Shown one piece after another: positions 26,434-36,178 of a stretch of 64,000 bases of DNA. The notes under the pieces are model-generated. The model did not search any database. It saw nothing but the letters and a program-made list of their open reading frames with translations, and was not told the DNA's origin. The position numbers were made by a program, and so were the translations under genes. This DNA comes from Thalassospira australica. Lineage in GTDB: Bacteria > Pseudomonadota > Alphaproteobacteria > Rhodospirillales > Thalassospiraceae. The DNA is taken from positions 186,001 through 250,000 of the forward strand of contig NZ_JRJE01000006.1 of the NCBI RefSeq assembly GCF_000763295.1, written 5' to 3'. Position 1 is the first letter of the stretch; every line of letters begins with the position of its first letter.

Positions 26434-26874
26434 ATGCAAAAACTCATCCCGCCTTACCTTTTTCTGATGTCCCTATTCTTGATCGCAGGTGCATCCTATG
26501 CGTGCTTCATACGCGATCATGCCCTGGTGTTTAACCCGTGGGGCGTCATTCCGTTTGTCGCTGGATTGCTGATTGCGGTGTTCGCGAAAAAGCAGTTCCG
26601 GAAACACCGAACCACGGTTCAGACATTTGCTGCCCCCGATACGCTTGTTACCACTGGCCTGTTTCGCCATAGCCGTAATCCAATGTATCTGGGGTTTTTA
26701 ATTGCGCTTTCCGGTGCCGCATTTGCGACCCAATGCGCACTTTCAGCGATGGTCGTTTTGGGTTTCTTTGCGGCCTGCCGGTGCTGGTATATCGCGCATG
26801 AAGAACGCGTAATGCAGGCCGGGTTCGGGGATGCCTATCGGCAATATTGTGCCCAGACCCGACGCTGGATATGA
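26434..26874 (+). CDS. ICMT/PEMT-like membrane methyltransferase
   Basis: A 146-residue integral membrane protein of the isoprenylcysteine carboxylmethyltransferase / phospholipid methyltransferase group. Four hydrophobic helices are visible; the signature LFRHSRNPMYLGFLI sits between helices two and three, and the C-terminal HEERVMQAGFGDAYRQY matches the SAM-binding end of the family. Substrate is unknown: bacterial members modify lipids or small molecules. The AAGGAGG at 26421-26427 sets the start at 26434 rather than the in-frame 26410. It converges on codA 28 bases later. Confidence 0.82.
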   Translation: MQKLIPPYLFLMSLFLIAGASYACFIRDHALVFNPWGVIPFVAGLLIAVFAKKQFRKHRTTVQTFAAPDTLVTTGLFRHSRNPMYLGFLIALSGAAFATQCALSAMVVLGFFAACRCWYIAHEERVMQAGFGDAYRQYCAQTRRWI

Positions 26875-26902
26875 CCCGGAAAACCCAATATTTCAGCGCA
26901 TT

Positions 26903-28192
26903 TTACTGCGCAGGTGCATATTCATGTTCGCGGACATGGTCCGGACGATCTGTGAGATGCAGGCGGGTTTGCGCCATAGGCGTTTCGGCGATGATTTTGC
27001 CCTGTTTGATAACAAACAAGCGGTTGGCGCGCATGCGGATGGCCTCAATCGTGTCACGCGCCTGCAGCACAACGAAATCGGCCTTGTTGCCGACCTCGAT
27101 ACCGTATCCTTCAAGGCCCAGAATTTTTGCCGGTTCTTTGGTCACCGCGTCAAAACAGGCGCGGATATCGTCCCGTGACGTCATCTGGGCGACATGAAGC
27201 GCCATGGATGCGACTTCAAGCATGTCGCCAGATCCCATGGAATACCAGGGGTCCATCACGCAATCATGCCCGAACGCAACCGTAAGGCCCGCATTGCGCA
27301 GTTCCGGCACACGGGTCATGCCGCGCCGCTTGGGATAGGTATCGTGACGGCCCTGCAGGGTGATGTTGATCAGCGGGTTGGCGATGGCGGAAACCTCTGC
27401 TTCGGCCATCAGGGCGATTAGTTTGGACACATAATAATTATCCATCGAATGCATCGATGTCAGGTGTGAGCCAGCCACCCGGCCCTGAAGCCCAAGGCGT
27501 TGGGTTTCATAGGTCAGCATTTCGATATGGCGTGACAGAGGATCATCTGATTCATCGCAATGCATATCGACCATCAGCCCGCGGTCGGCCGCCACCTGGC
27601 AAAGTTCTGTGATGCTTTGTGCGCCATCGGCCATGGTGCGTTCAAAATGCGGAATACCGCCAACCACATCGACACCCTTGTCCAATGCGCGAATAACGTT
27701 GTTCTTGGCGGTCGGGCCGCGCAGGTAACCATCCTGCGGGAAGGCAACAAGTTGCAAATCGATATAGGGCGCAACCTGCTTTTTGACTTCAAGCAGGGCA
27801 TCCACCGCAAGCAAGCGATCATCGCAAACATCAACGTGGCTTCTGATTGCAAGCAGGCCTTTGGATACCGCCAGATCGCAATATTTAAGCGCCCGTTCAA
27901 TCACCGCTTCGGGGGTCAGCAATGGTTTAAGCTCACCCCAAAGTGCGATGCCCTCAAGCAACGTGCCGCTTTCATTCATGCGCGGCAGACCAAGTGACAG
28001 GGTTGCATCCATGTGGAAATGGCTGTCGACAAAGGGCGGACTGACCAGCATGCCGCCGCAATCAAGCACTTCGACCGCAGGGACATCAATGTGGCTGGAA
28101 ATTTCGACAATCCTGCCATTCTGACACGCGATATCCACACCGCTTTGCCCGTTGGCAATATTGGCATTTTTCAGGATCAGATCGGGTTGCAT
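26903..28192 (-). CDS. codA: Cytosine deaminase (amidohydrolase)
   Basis: A 429-residue metal-dependent amidohydrolase matching cytosine deaminase, which turns cytosine into uracil. Metal ligands appear as VDSHFHMDAT near residues 56-65, the third in DMHCDESDD near 210, and the aspartate in GHDCVMDPWYSMG near 310; the LQLVAFPQDG strand contains the substrate-side glutamine of the family. It is the last gene of the BMP importer operon, 58 bases after the second permease. Transport and deamination together indicate salvage of cytosine or related bases as nitrogen and pyrimidine source. Isocytosine or other analogues remain possible. Confidence 0.85.
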   Translation of the reverse strand: MQPDLILKNANIANGQSGVDIACQNGRIVEISSHIDVPAVEVLDCGGMLVSPPFVDSHFHMDATLSLGLPRMNESGTLLEGIALWGELKPLLTPEAVIERALKYCDLAVSKGLLAIRSHVDVCDDRLLAVDALLEVKKQVAPYIDLQLVAFPQDGYLRGPTAKNNVIRALDKGVDVVGGIPHFERTMADGAQSITELCQVAADRGLMVDMHCDESDDPLSRHIEMLTYETQRLGLQGRVAGSHLTSMHSMDNYYVSKLIALMAEAEVSAIANPLINITLQGRHDTYPKRRGMTRVPELRNAGLTVAFGHDCVMDPWYSMGSGDMLEVASMALHVAQMTSRDDIRACFDAVTKEPAKILGLEGYGIEVGNKADFVVLQARDTIEAIRMRANRLFVIKQGKIIAETPMAQTRLHLTDRPDHVREHEYAPAQ

Positions 28193-28250
28193 GGTGTCAT
28201 CCTTGGTCTGGTGGTCGCGATATCAGAAACTTAGTCTGGTCAGGCTTTGG

Positions 28251-29192
28251 TTAGCGCTGCCCCTTGAACCATGGCACCAGAAGCGCCTTGGGGTAATCGG
28301 CTTTGCGGGCAACAACAATAAGCGCAATGATCGACAGGATATAGGGCATCATCAGGAAGACCTGCGATGGTAAAAATGCGCCAACTTCGGTCTGCAGACG
28401 CACCTGAAACGCATCAAACGCTCCAAACAAAAGTGCACCGATCAATGCTTTTCCCGGGCGCCAGCTTGCAAATACTGTCAGTGCAATACAGACCCAGCCA
28501 CGGCCATTGATCATGCCAAAGAAGAACGCATCAAATGCCGACATGGTCAAAAACGCCCCGCCCAGGGCCATAAATGATGATCCGACGACAACCGCCCCGA
28601 TACGCAGCGCGTAAACCGAAAGCCCCTGTGCCTCGACCGAAGACGGGTTGTCGCCAACCGCCCGGATCGCAAGCCCAAGTGGCGTGCGATATAAAACCCA
28701 ACCGGTCACAAACACCAGAACAAGGGCCAGCATCGTCATCGCGGTTTGCGAAAACAGCGCCTGTCCAATGAAGGGCAGGTCCGACAGGAACGGAATATCG
28801 AGCGGGCGGAACGGTTCGATCCGCGGCGGGGATGAAACATCCGGCAGTGCTGTGCGATAGGTGAAATAGGAAAGACTGGTCGCAAGCAACGTCACGCCAA
28901 TGCCCGATACATGCTGGCTAAGTCCCAGAGGCACGGTCAGGATGGCATGGATCAGGCCAAAGAACCCACCGGCAAGAGCTGCAACCAATATGCCGCCCCA
29001 AAGCCCGGCGCCAAGCCAAACAGCCATCCAGCCCGCCATGGCCCCGGCGGTAAAGATGCCCTCAATCCCAAGGTTAAGGACGCCCGCACGTTCACAGACC
29101 AGTGCGCCCAAGACGCCAAAGATCAGCGGGGTGGCAATGCGAATGGCAGCTTCCCAGAAGCTTGCGGCAAGCAGAATATCAATGATTTCCAT
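28251..29192 (-). CDS. BMP-type ABC transporter permease, second subunit
   Basis: A 313-residue inner-membrane permease with eight to ten helices. It carries the group motifs GALVCERAGVLNLGIEGIF near residue 28 and RTPLGLAIRAVGDNPSSVEAQGL near 190, shared with NupQ/YufQ-type nucleoside permeases. It pairs with the preceding permease (11 bases apart) to form the channel for the base or nucleoside delivered by the binding protein. Its C-terminus GLNIQR-like LVPWFKGQR faces the cytosol. Confidence 0.9.
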   Translation of the reverse strand: MEIIDILLAASFWEAAIRIATPLIFGVLGALVCERAGVLNLGIEGIFTAGAMAGWMAVWLGAGLWGGILVAALAGGFFGLIHAILTVPLGLSQHVSGIGVTLLATSLSYFTYRTALPDVSSPPRIEPFRPLDIPFLSDLPFIGQALFSQTAMTMLALVLVFVTGWVLYRTPLGLAIRAVGDNPSSVEAQGLSVYALRIGAVVVGSSFMALGGAFLTMSAFDAFFFGMINGRGWVCIALTVFASWRPGKALIGALLFGAFDAFQVRLQTEVGAFLPSQVFLMMPYILSIIALIVVARKADYPKALLVPWFKGQR

Positions 29193-29203
29193 GGTCTTTC
29201 CCC

Positions 29204-30274
29204 TTAGCCTGCCGTCGACTTGCGATCAAAATGAACCTTGAATCGGGTCAGGAACCCGCCAATCAAAACACATAGCAACGCCATGGCAACGATCAGGTCC
29301 GCCAGATAGCTTGAAACACCAATCGCGCGGCTCATGGAATCTGCACCGACAAATACCGACGCAACAAACAAGGCAGATGCGATCACACCAACCGGTGACA
29401 GACGGGCCAACATGGCAACGACAATTCCGGCATAGCCATAGCCCGGTGACAGATCGGTTGCGAGATAACCACGTGTTCCGGCAACTTCCGACACCCCCGC
29501 AAGACCGGCCAGTCCCCCCGAAAGGGCGGCGACAAGCACCATGGTTTTGGTCACCGAAATGCCGGAAAACCTGGCCGCCGGTGCGTTTTCACCAACGGCG
29601 CGGATTTCAAAGCCCCAAACCGTGCGTTTGACAAGAACGGCCAACGCCACAGCACAGCCAAGCGCAATAATCAGACCAATATGAACGCGCATCCGTTCTA
29701 GAAGTGGTGGGAAAATTGCACTGTCGATGATGGGTTCCGACTGGGGCCAGCCCATGGACATCGGGTCCTTAAGCGCACCTTCAAGCATCATCTGCACGAA
29801 CAACAGGACGATGAAGTTCAGCAAAAGCGTTGTGACAACTTCATCCACCCCAAGACGGGTTTTCAAAAGTGTGGGCCCGATCAGCATCAGCGCACCGGCT
29901 GCCATACCGGCAAGAATGATAAGCGGGATCATCACCCAGCTTGGGCCGTCAACCACGCCGGAACCAATGGCAACCGCGGCCATGGCCCCCATATAAAGCT
30001 GGCCTTCTGCACCGATGTTCCAAAGCTTTGCGCGGAATGCAATGGCAGCGGCAAGTCCGGTCAGGATCAGGGGAGTGGCACGTGTCAGCATTTCAGAGAC
30101 TGAAAAGACTGACCCAAAAGCACCCGTGATCATAAGGCCATAGGCCTTGAAAATCGGCGCACCTGCAAGGGCAAGTGGAATGGCGGCCAACAGGATTGCG
30201 ATGGTCGCGGCAAGGACGGGGACGCCGTAAATCAGAAATGGGCCGGGATTACTGCGGGGTTCAAATCGGATCAT
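29204..30274 (-). CDS. BMP-type ABC transporter permease, first subunit
   Basis: A 356-residue permease of the NupP/YufP type. It has about ten helices, GLAAAIAFRAKLWNIGAEGQ near residue 75 (the coupling region with the ATPase follows) and FEIRAVGENAPAARFSGISV near 225. It overlaps the ATPase gene by four bases (ATGA), so the two are translationally coupled. Together with the second permease it makes the heteromeric channel of the importer. Confidence 0.9.
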   Translation of the reverse strand: MIRFEPRSNPGPFLIYGVPVLAATIAILLAAIPLALAGAPIFKAYGLMITGAFGSVFSVSEMLTRATPLILTGLAAAIAFRAKLWNIGAEGQLYMGAMAAVAIGSGVVDGPSWVMIPLIILAGMAAGALMLIGPTLLKTRLGVDEVVTTLLLNFIVLLFVQMMLEGALKDPMSMGWPQSEPIIDSAIFPPLLERMRVHIGLIIALGCAVALAVLVKRTVWGFEIRAVGENAPAARFSGISVTKTMVLVAALSGGLAGLAGVSEVAGTRGYLATDLSPGYGYAGIVVAMLARLSPVGVIASALFVASVFVGADSMSRAIGVSSYLADLIVAMALLCVLIGGFLTRFKVHFDRKSTAG

Positions 30275-31878
30275 GCCGTTTCTCCCGGATTGGTGGTCTT
30301 CGTGGCATGGGGGGCATGCGGTGCGGCTTTTTGTCCGGCCATCATCAGGCCAAGTTCGGATCGGTCGATGGCGTCGGTTGGCATGGCAGGGGTGATGTGC
30401 CCGACATGAATAACCGCGATCTGATCGGAAATGGTCAGAAGTTCATCAAGGTCTTCGGAAATCAGAATGACCGCAGATCCGCCTTGGCGGGCTTCAAGCA
30501 ACCGACGATGGACTTCTGATTGCGCGCCAACATCAAGGCCACGCGATGGTTGATTGGCCAGAATCAGCCGTGGTGATTTTTCCAGCACACGCGCAAGGAT
30601 CAATTTCTGGATATTGCCGCCCGACAACAGCCGTGCCGGCGCATCAGGGCCGGGGCACCGCACGTCATAATCGGTAATCGCATGTTCTGCGCGTTTGCGG
30701 ATGGCATCAAAATCAAGGAAACCAAATTTTTGATATTCGGGGCTTCGGACATCTTCGATGGCGATGTTTTCGGCCACCGTCATTGACCCGACCATGCCGT
30801 CGTGATGGCGATCTTCGGGGATGCGGGCGATGCCGTTTTGAGCGAACGTATGAGCATCGAACTTTTCGATCTTATCGCCAAATATTTCAACCGATCCGCT
30901 GTCTGGTTTGTCCAGCCCGGCGATCAATTGTGCCAACGCGGCCTGCCCATTGCCCGATACACCGGCTATGCCCAAAATCTCGCCTTCGCGGGCAGTGATG
31001 CTGACCCCATGCAGGGACCTGCGGGAATCTCCGCGATCAATTGTGACATCGTTTAATGTGATGACCGGTTTGCCCGGTTCGCGGGCCGTGCGGCGACTGA
31101 CGGGCACTTCGCGACCGACCATCATTTCGGCGATGGAATTATGGTCGGCGTCAGTGGTTTTCATCTCGCCAACCTTGGCCCCGCCGCGCAATACGGCAAT
31201 CCGGTGCGAAACGGCGAGTACTTCGGCCAGTTTGTGGGCGATGATAATCACGGCAAGTCCGGTTGCGGCAAGCTTGCGCAGAATGGCAAACAGGCTGTCG
31301 GCTTCTTGCGGGGTGAGAACTGCGGTCGGTTCATCAAGGACCAGAAGTCGAGCATCGCGATAAAGCGCCTTAAGGATCTCTACGCGCTGTTTTTCGCCGA
31401 CGGTCAGTTTGTGTACCGGCTGATCCAGGTCGACATTCAGGCCCGACCCGGCCATCAGTTCGTTAAGCTTGGCGCGTGCCTTGGTGCGGTCGCGCCGAAG
31501 GCGGAAAATCGGCTCAGTTCCAAGGACGATGTTATCAAGCCCGGTCAGGTTTTCGGCCAATGTAAAATGCTGATGAACCATGCCGATCCCGGCATCAAGG
31601 GCTGCCTGCGGGGCGCCCGGTTCAAGTTGTTCAAGGCCGCCGTCGCGACGGGCAACTGTAACCGTTCCTTCGTCTGCGACATAATGGCCGAACAGAATAT
31701 TCATCAATGTGGTTTTGCCAGCACCGTTTTCACCAAGCAGGGCGACAATTTCGCCCTTGTGAACGGTCAGGTCGATGGCGTCATTGGCAACGAGTGCGCC
31801 AAATCTTTTGGTTACACCTGCCAGCGACAGCAGCAGGTCGTGCGACGTTTCGGGCGATATGTGCGCAGCAGATGACAT
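30271..31878 (-). CDS. BMP-type ABC transporter ATPase (two nucleotide-binding domains)
   Basis: A 535-residue protein with tandem ABC ATPase domains, as in sugar and nucleoside importers. Domain one: Walker A LLGENGAGKTTLMNIL near residue 47, a signature-like LTVGEKQRVEILKAL near 150, Walker B LLVLDEPTAVL. Domain two: GVSGNGQAALAQ replaces a proper Walker A near 305, and LLSGGNIQKLILARVL carries the signature. A weak second site is normal in this type. It begins 116 bases after the binding-protein gene, with a terminator-like hairpin between. Confidence 0.92.
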   Translation of the reverse strand: MSSAAHISPETSHDLLLSLAGVTKRFGALVANDAIDLTVHKGEIVALLGENGAGKTTLMNILFGHYVADEGTVTVARRDGGLEQLEPGAPQAALDAGIGMVHQHFTLAENLTGLDNIVLGTEPIFRLRRDRTKARAKLNELMAGSGLNVDLDQPVHKLTVGEKQRVEILKALYRDARLLVLDEPTAVLTPQEADSLFAILRKLAATGLAVIIIAHKLAEVLAVSHRIAVLRGGAKVGEMKTTDADHNSIAEMMVGREVPVSRRTAREPGKPVITLNDVTIDRGDSRRSLHGVSITAREGEILGIAGVSGNGQAALAQLIAGLDKPDSGSVEIFGDKIEKFDAHTFAQNGIARIPEDRHHDGMVGSMTVAENIAIEDVRSPEYQKFGFLDFDAIRKRAEHAITDYDVRCPGPDAPARLLSGGNIQKLILARVLEKSPRLILANQPSRGLDVGAQSEVHRRLLEARQGGSAVILISEDLDELLTISDQIAVIHVGHITPAMPTDAIDRSELGLMMAGQKAAPHAPHATKTTNPGETA

Positions 31879-31941
31879 TCGGGAAATCCGTTTTGTTTTT
31901 ATGCGTCACGCTGTGGGGCGATTGGATGGTGGTTTTGAACG

Positions 31942-31976
31942 AAAAAGGGCAGTTCGGCTTTTACACCGAACTGCCC
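31942..31976 (-). terminator. Intercistronic terminator-like hairpin between binding protein and ATPase genes
   Basis: An uninterrupted 11-base stem, GGGCAGTTCGG (31947-31957) with CCGAACTGCCC (31966-31976), loop of eight. On the minus strand it is followed by TTTTTC. It lies 19 bases after the binding-protein stop. Placed inside an operon, it should reduce transcription into the ATPase and permease genes or protect the upstream mRNA end. Confidence 0.8.
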
Positions 31977-31994
31977 GAAAATCTGAAACAAATC

Positions 31995-33002
31995 CTACAT
32001 TGTGGATTTAGGTTCTTCGTCATTCACCTCAACAGTGAAGGAGCCATCAAGAATTTCAGCCTCTTTGGCTTCAACAGCTTCGACGGTGCCATCCGGAAGA
32101 AGGCTTCCGTCAAGAACAACGCTGCCGCCGCCATATTCCATATAGCTGAACTTGCCGTAATCTTCGGCCTTGAATTCACCTGCTTTGACCGCCTCGATGG
32201 CGTGGTCAATGGTGGCTTCCATGTGCCAAAGCGCCGACCCCAGAATGGTGCCCGGATAATCCGCAGCGGTGTCGATCACGTTGCCAACGGCAAGAATGCC
32301 GCGTTCCTTTGCAGCATCGGAAACGCCAAAGCGTTCCGCATACATGATGTCTGCACCATTATCGATCATGGCAAATGCAGCTTCTTTTGCCTTGGGCGGA
32401 TCGTACCAGCTGTTGATGAAGGTCACCATGAACTCGACATCCGGGTTCACCGATTTCGCACCGGCCATAAAGGCGTGCATCAGGCGGTTTACTTCCGGGA
32501 TGGCAAAGCCACCGACCATGCCGATCTTGTTGGTTTTGGTGGCATTACCTGCCGCCATGCCAACAAGGTAGCTTGGTTCATGAATGAAGTTATCAAAGAC
32601 AGAGAAGTTTTCGCCATCCGGGGCAAAGCTTGAGCCCATCAGAAATGCTGTTTCCGGATAGTCTGCCGCAACTTTGCGCGCTGCGCGCTCAACGCCAAAG
32701 ACTTCACCAACAACAAGGTCGGAGCCGTTTTCGGCATATTCGCGCATGACGCGCTCATAGTCGGTGTTGGCGACGTTTTCGGAAAACTCATAGGAAATAT
32801 CGCCGCGTTCCTCGGCAGCGTTAAGCGCCTTGTGAATGCGCGAAACCCACTGCTGCTCAACCGGAACCGTGTAAATTGCCGAAACCTTAAGCGGATCAGC
32901 GGCCTGGGCGGGTGCCCCAAAGCCAAAGGAAACGACTGCAGCAGCGCCGGCGATGGCCGACAGCATGGCGCGTCGCGTTAGGCGGAATGTACCAGACTTC
33001 AT
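31995..33002 (-). CDS. BMP-family ABC transporter substrate-binding protein
   Basis: A 335-residue periplasmic binding protein of the basic membrane protein (BMP/Med) family, which binds nucleosides, purines or related compounds. The N-terminus FRLTRRAMLSAIAG then APAQAAD fits a twin-arginine-like signal (TRRAML), though Sec export is possible. The mature part has the two-lobe pattern, with VSAIYTVPVEQQWVSRIHKA at the start, DIMYAERFGVSDAAKERG in the hinge area. Start at 33002 follows GGGGGAC; upstream codons to 33347 are non-coding in look. It leads the operon with the ATPase, two permeases and cytosine deaminase, and is likely expressed above them because of the following hairpin. Confidence 0.92.
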   Translation of the reverse strand: MKSGTFRLTRRAMLSAIAGAAAVVSFGFGAPAQAADPLKVSAIYTVPVEQQWVSRIHKALNAAEERGDISYEFSENVANTDYERVMREYAENGSDLVVGEVFGVERAARKVAADYPETAFLMGSSFAPDGENFSVFDNFIHEPSYLVGMAAGNATKTNKIGMVGGFAIPEVNRLMHAFMAGAKSVNPDVEFMVTFINSWYDPPKAKEAAFAMIDNGADIMYAERFGVSDAAKERGILAVGNVIDTAADYPGTILGSALWHMEATIDHAIEAVKAGEFKAEDYGKFSYMEYGGGSVVLDGSLLPDGTVEAVEAKEAEILDGSFTVEVNDEEPKSTM

Positions 33003-33065
33003 TATTGTCCCCCTGCGGATTATTGCCGTTATGCGAAGTTCAACCTTTTGCATAGATTGTGAGCA

Positions 33066-33081
33066 GATTGTATACGCGATC
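33066..33081. promoter_or_regulatory. Candidate operator of the BMP importer operon
   Basis: GATTGTATACGCGATC is an imperfect palindrome centred on TATA/CG, 64 bases before the binding-protein ATG. On the minus strand it overlaps TACAAT, a good -10 hexamer, though the -35 (TTTGCC) is poor. A GntR-like factor is conceivable; none is encoded nearby. Confidence 0.3.
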
Positions 33082-33243
33082 ACAAAAGAGGCAAAGCTCG
33101 TTCTGTCCAAATGGTCAGTTTTCCACACTTTCGTGTAAGTATTTGGGAATAAACACGGTTTTAATGCATCGCAGCACGCGAATTTTTGGGGTGTTGTGCG
33201 CCTGATGCGCGATATGTGCACCTGCGAACGTGATGGGGGCTGA

Positions 33244-33274
33244 TGCAAGGACGCAGTTTCTGCGGAGTCCTGCA
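33244..33274. repeat. Imperfect hairpin in the gap before ccrM
   Basis: TGCAaGGACGCAG (33244-33256) pairs with CTGCggaGTCCTGCA (33260-33274): TGCA/TGCA, GGAC/GTCC and GCAG/CTGC with small bulges. It contains one GANTC site (33265-33269). No T-run follows on either side. The 487-base gap 33003-33489 otherwise holds the operator candidate and the ccrM promoter region. Confidence 0.4.
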
Positions 33275-33352
33275 CCAAGATTGCACGATGAAGACCGCAT
33301 CGCGGTGATGTGTGTGCAGGGGCAAAATCTTCCGGTTTTTCGGCCATACCGG

Positions 33353-34590
<1,238 letters not shown>

Positions 34591-34632
34591 TCCAGACCGG
34601 AAATTTTCGGTTAAATCATTGATGCCCAACAG

Positions 34633-34670
34633 AACCGGCGTGGTTGAAAAACCCGCCGGTTTTTGCTTTT
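34633..34670 (+). terminator. Rho-independent terminator after ccrM
   Basis: AACCGGCGTGGTT (34633-34645) pairs with AACCCGCCGGTT (34650-34661) with a one-base bulge, followed by a T-rich TTTTTGCTTTT. Confidence 0.8.
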
Positions 34671-34733
34671 TGCGGGAAAACTTGCTATGTCTTTGAGATG
34701 AAAGATTATCCGTAAGGATAGATGGAGACGAAT

Positions 34734-34943
34734 ATGCAAGCAGGTTCAGTAGGGAGTGCAGCATATGCACCCAACCCGGTTCAGGTTCAACAGGCCGCAG
34801 CGCCAATTGCCGAAACGGGTAATAACGACCTGAATTCACCGCCGACACAGCGGATAGAGCAAGCAGCAGAAACCGAAACGTCGCAGCAGGCAGCCCCGCC
34901 GCCGTCATCGGGCCGTGGACAGGTAATTGATATTTACGCCTGA
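34734..34943 (+). CDS. Short disordered protein with GRGQ C-terminal tail
   Basis: A 69-residue protein, rich in Ala, Gln, Pro, Ser and Thr, that looks unfolded except for its end, SSGRGQVIDIYA. The same tail form, GGRGQVVDFLA, ends an otherwise different protein at 58400-58753. The ATG at 34734 has GGAG six bases before it; one four codons earlier (34722) is possible. It has terminators on both sides, so it is probably its own transcript. I do not recognise the family. A conserved extreme C-terminus after a variable linker suggests a binding tag or sorting signal. Confidence 0.7.
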   Translation: MQAGSVGSAAYAPNPVQVQQAAAPIAETGNNDLNSPPTQRIEQAAETETSQQAAPPPSSGRGQVIDIYA

Positions 34944-34965
34944 TCGCGCCGCGCGAGGTTAAAAA

Positions 34966-35001
34966 ACAAAAGGCCTGTGGTTTTGACCATGGGCCTTTTT
35001 C
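34966..35001. terminator. Bidirectional terminator between the GRGQ-tail gene and mutY
   Basis: AAAAGGCC-TGTGG (34968-34980) pairs with CCATG-GGCCTTTT (34987-34999). T residues follow on the plus strand and TTTTGTTTTTT follows on the minus strand, so it can end both converging transcripts. Confidence 0.8.
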
Positions 35002-35026
35002 TATGCAACTTGCTTTAAGCGGTGTC

Positions 35027-36100
35027 CTAGCGATATTTCAAAGCATGGCGAACGATTTTTTTCATAACGGTGGGCAGGGCAAATTCTGAAAGCCCGTCAA
35101 CGGTGGTCCAGCTACCTTCCATGTTATCAGCCTGATCCGCGCCAAGTGTGGTCGCCAGAACCGAGACCTTGAGATGGAAGTGGGTGAAGGTGTGCCCAAC
35201 TGTGCCGTCAAGTTCCGACCAGCTTGCTGTAACCGGGGCTTCGGACAGCATCACATCATCCGGGGCATCGATGGCGCGCCAGTCACTGCCTGGCACCTCA
35301 TAAAGTCCGCCCAGCAATCCCTTTTCCGGTCGGCGGCGGATCAGAATGCGATCATCATCCTCGCGCCTTATCCAGAAGGCATAGCCAACCCGGGTCGGCT
35401 TTGGTTCCTTTTTGCGTTTCTTTGGCAAATCCGGGGCGATGCCTGACTTTCGCCCTTCGCAATCTGCCTGCCATGGGCAGATGCCACATGCCGGATTACG
35501 CGGTGTGCAGACCGTCGCCCCCAAATCCATCAGCGCCTGCGCATAGTCGCCCGGGCGATCTGATGGCGTCAGGGCAGCCGACTTTTCCTTGATCTCGGGT
35601 TTGACGTCAGGAAGCGGCGTTTCAAGCGCAAACAGGCGTGAAATTACCCGTTCGATATTACCATCGACCGGGCTGGCATGTTGGTTAAAGGCAATGGCTG
35701 CAACCGCACAGGCGGTATAAGGGCCGATGCCTGGCAGCTTCAGCAAGCCTTCCTCCGTATCGGGAAAAACACCCTCATATTCGGTCGCAACGACCTTGGC
35801 GCATTTATGCAAATTGCGCGCACGTGCGTAATAGCCAAGCCCCTGCCAGGCGTGCAAAACATCATCAAGGTCCGCGTTGGCAAGGTCAGTCACGGTTGGC
35901 CAGCGTTTCAGAAATGCGGCAAAATACGGCCCCACGGTCTGGACCGTGGTTTGTTGCAGCATGATTTCGCTTAGCCACACGTGATACGGGTTGGGCGTTT
36001 CGCCGGGCTCTGAGCGCCAAGGCAAGGTGCGATGATGACGGTCATACCACTCAAGCATGGTCTGAGCGAGGCGCTGGGTATCCTGATGGGTGAAATGCAC
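35027..36100 (-). CDS. mutY: A/G-specific adenine glycosylase
   Basis: A 357-residue base-excision enzyme removing adenine opposite 8-oxoguanine. The catalytic glutamate is in SEIMLQQTTVQTV near residue 45, the helix-hairpin-helix is LLKLPGIGPYTACAV near 125, the catalytic aspartate is in PVDGNIERVISR near 145, and the iron-sulfur cysteines are CTPRNPACGICPWQADC. The C-terminal 130 residues form the Nudix-like lesion-recognition domain. It is divergent from dciA; their starts are 79 bases apart. Confidence 0.95.
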   Translation of the reverse strand: MHFTHQDTQRLAQTMLEWYDRHHRTLPWRSEPGETPNPYHVWLSEIMLQQTTVQTVGPYFAAFLKRWPTVTDLANADLDDVLHAWQGLGYYARARNLHKCAKVVATEYEGVFPDTEEGLLKLPGIGPYTACAVAAIAFNQHASPVDGNIERVISRLFALETPLPDVKPEIKEKSAALTPSDRPGDYAQALMDLGATVCTPRNPACGICPWQADCEGRKSGIAPDLPKKRKKEPKPTRVGYAFWIRREDDDRILIRRRPEKGLLGGLYEVPGSDWRAIDAPDDVMLSEAPVTASWSELDGTVGHTFTHFHLKVSVLATTLGADQADNMEGSWTTVDGLSEFALPTVMKKIVRHALKYR

Positions 36101-36178
36101 GACGATCCCGTGTTATGTTGTTTTGAGGAACCAGAGTCTGGGTCCCGAAGTTACGCAGACCCTACGAAAGAAGCGGGC

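Noticed and set aside
34706-34714. CCGTAAGGA shared upstream of both GRGQ-tail genes (also near 58776)
   Set aside because: The two copies are in opposite orientation relative to their genes and only nine bases long, so chance is a sufficient explanation.
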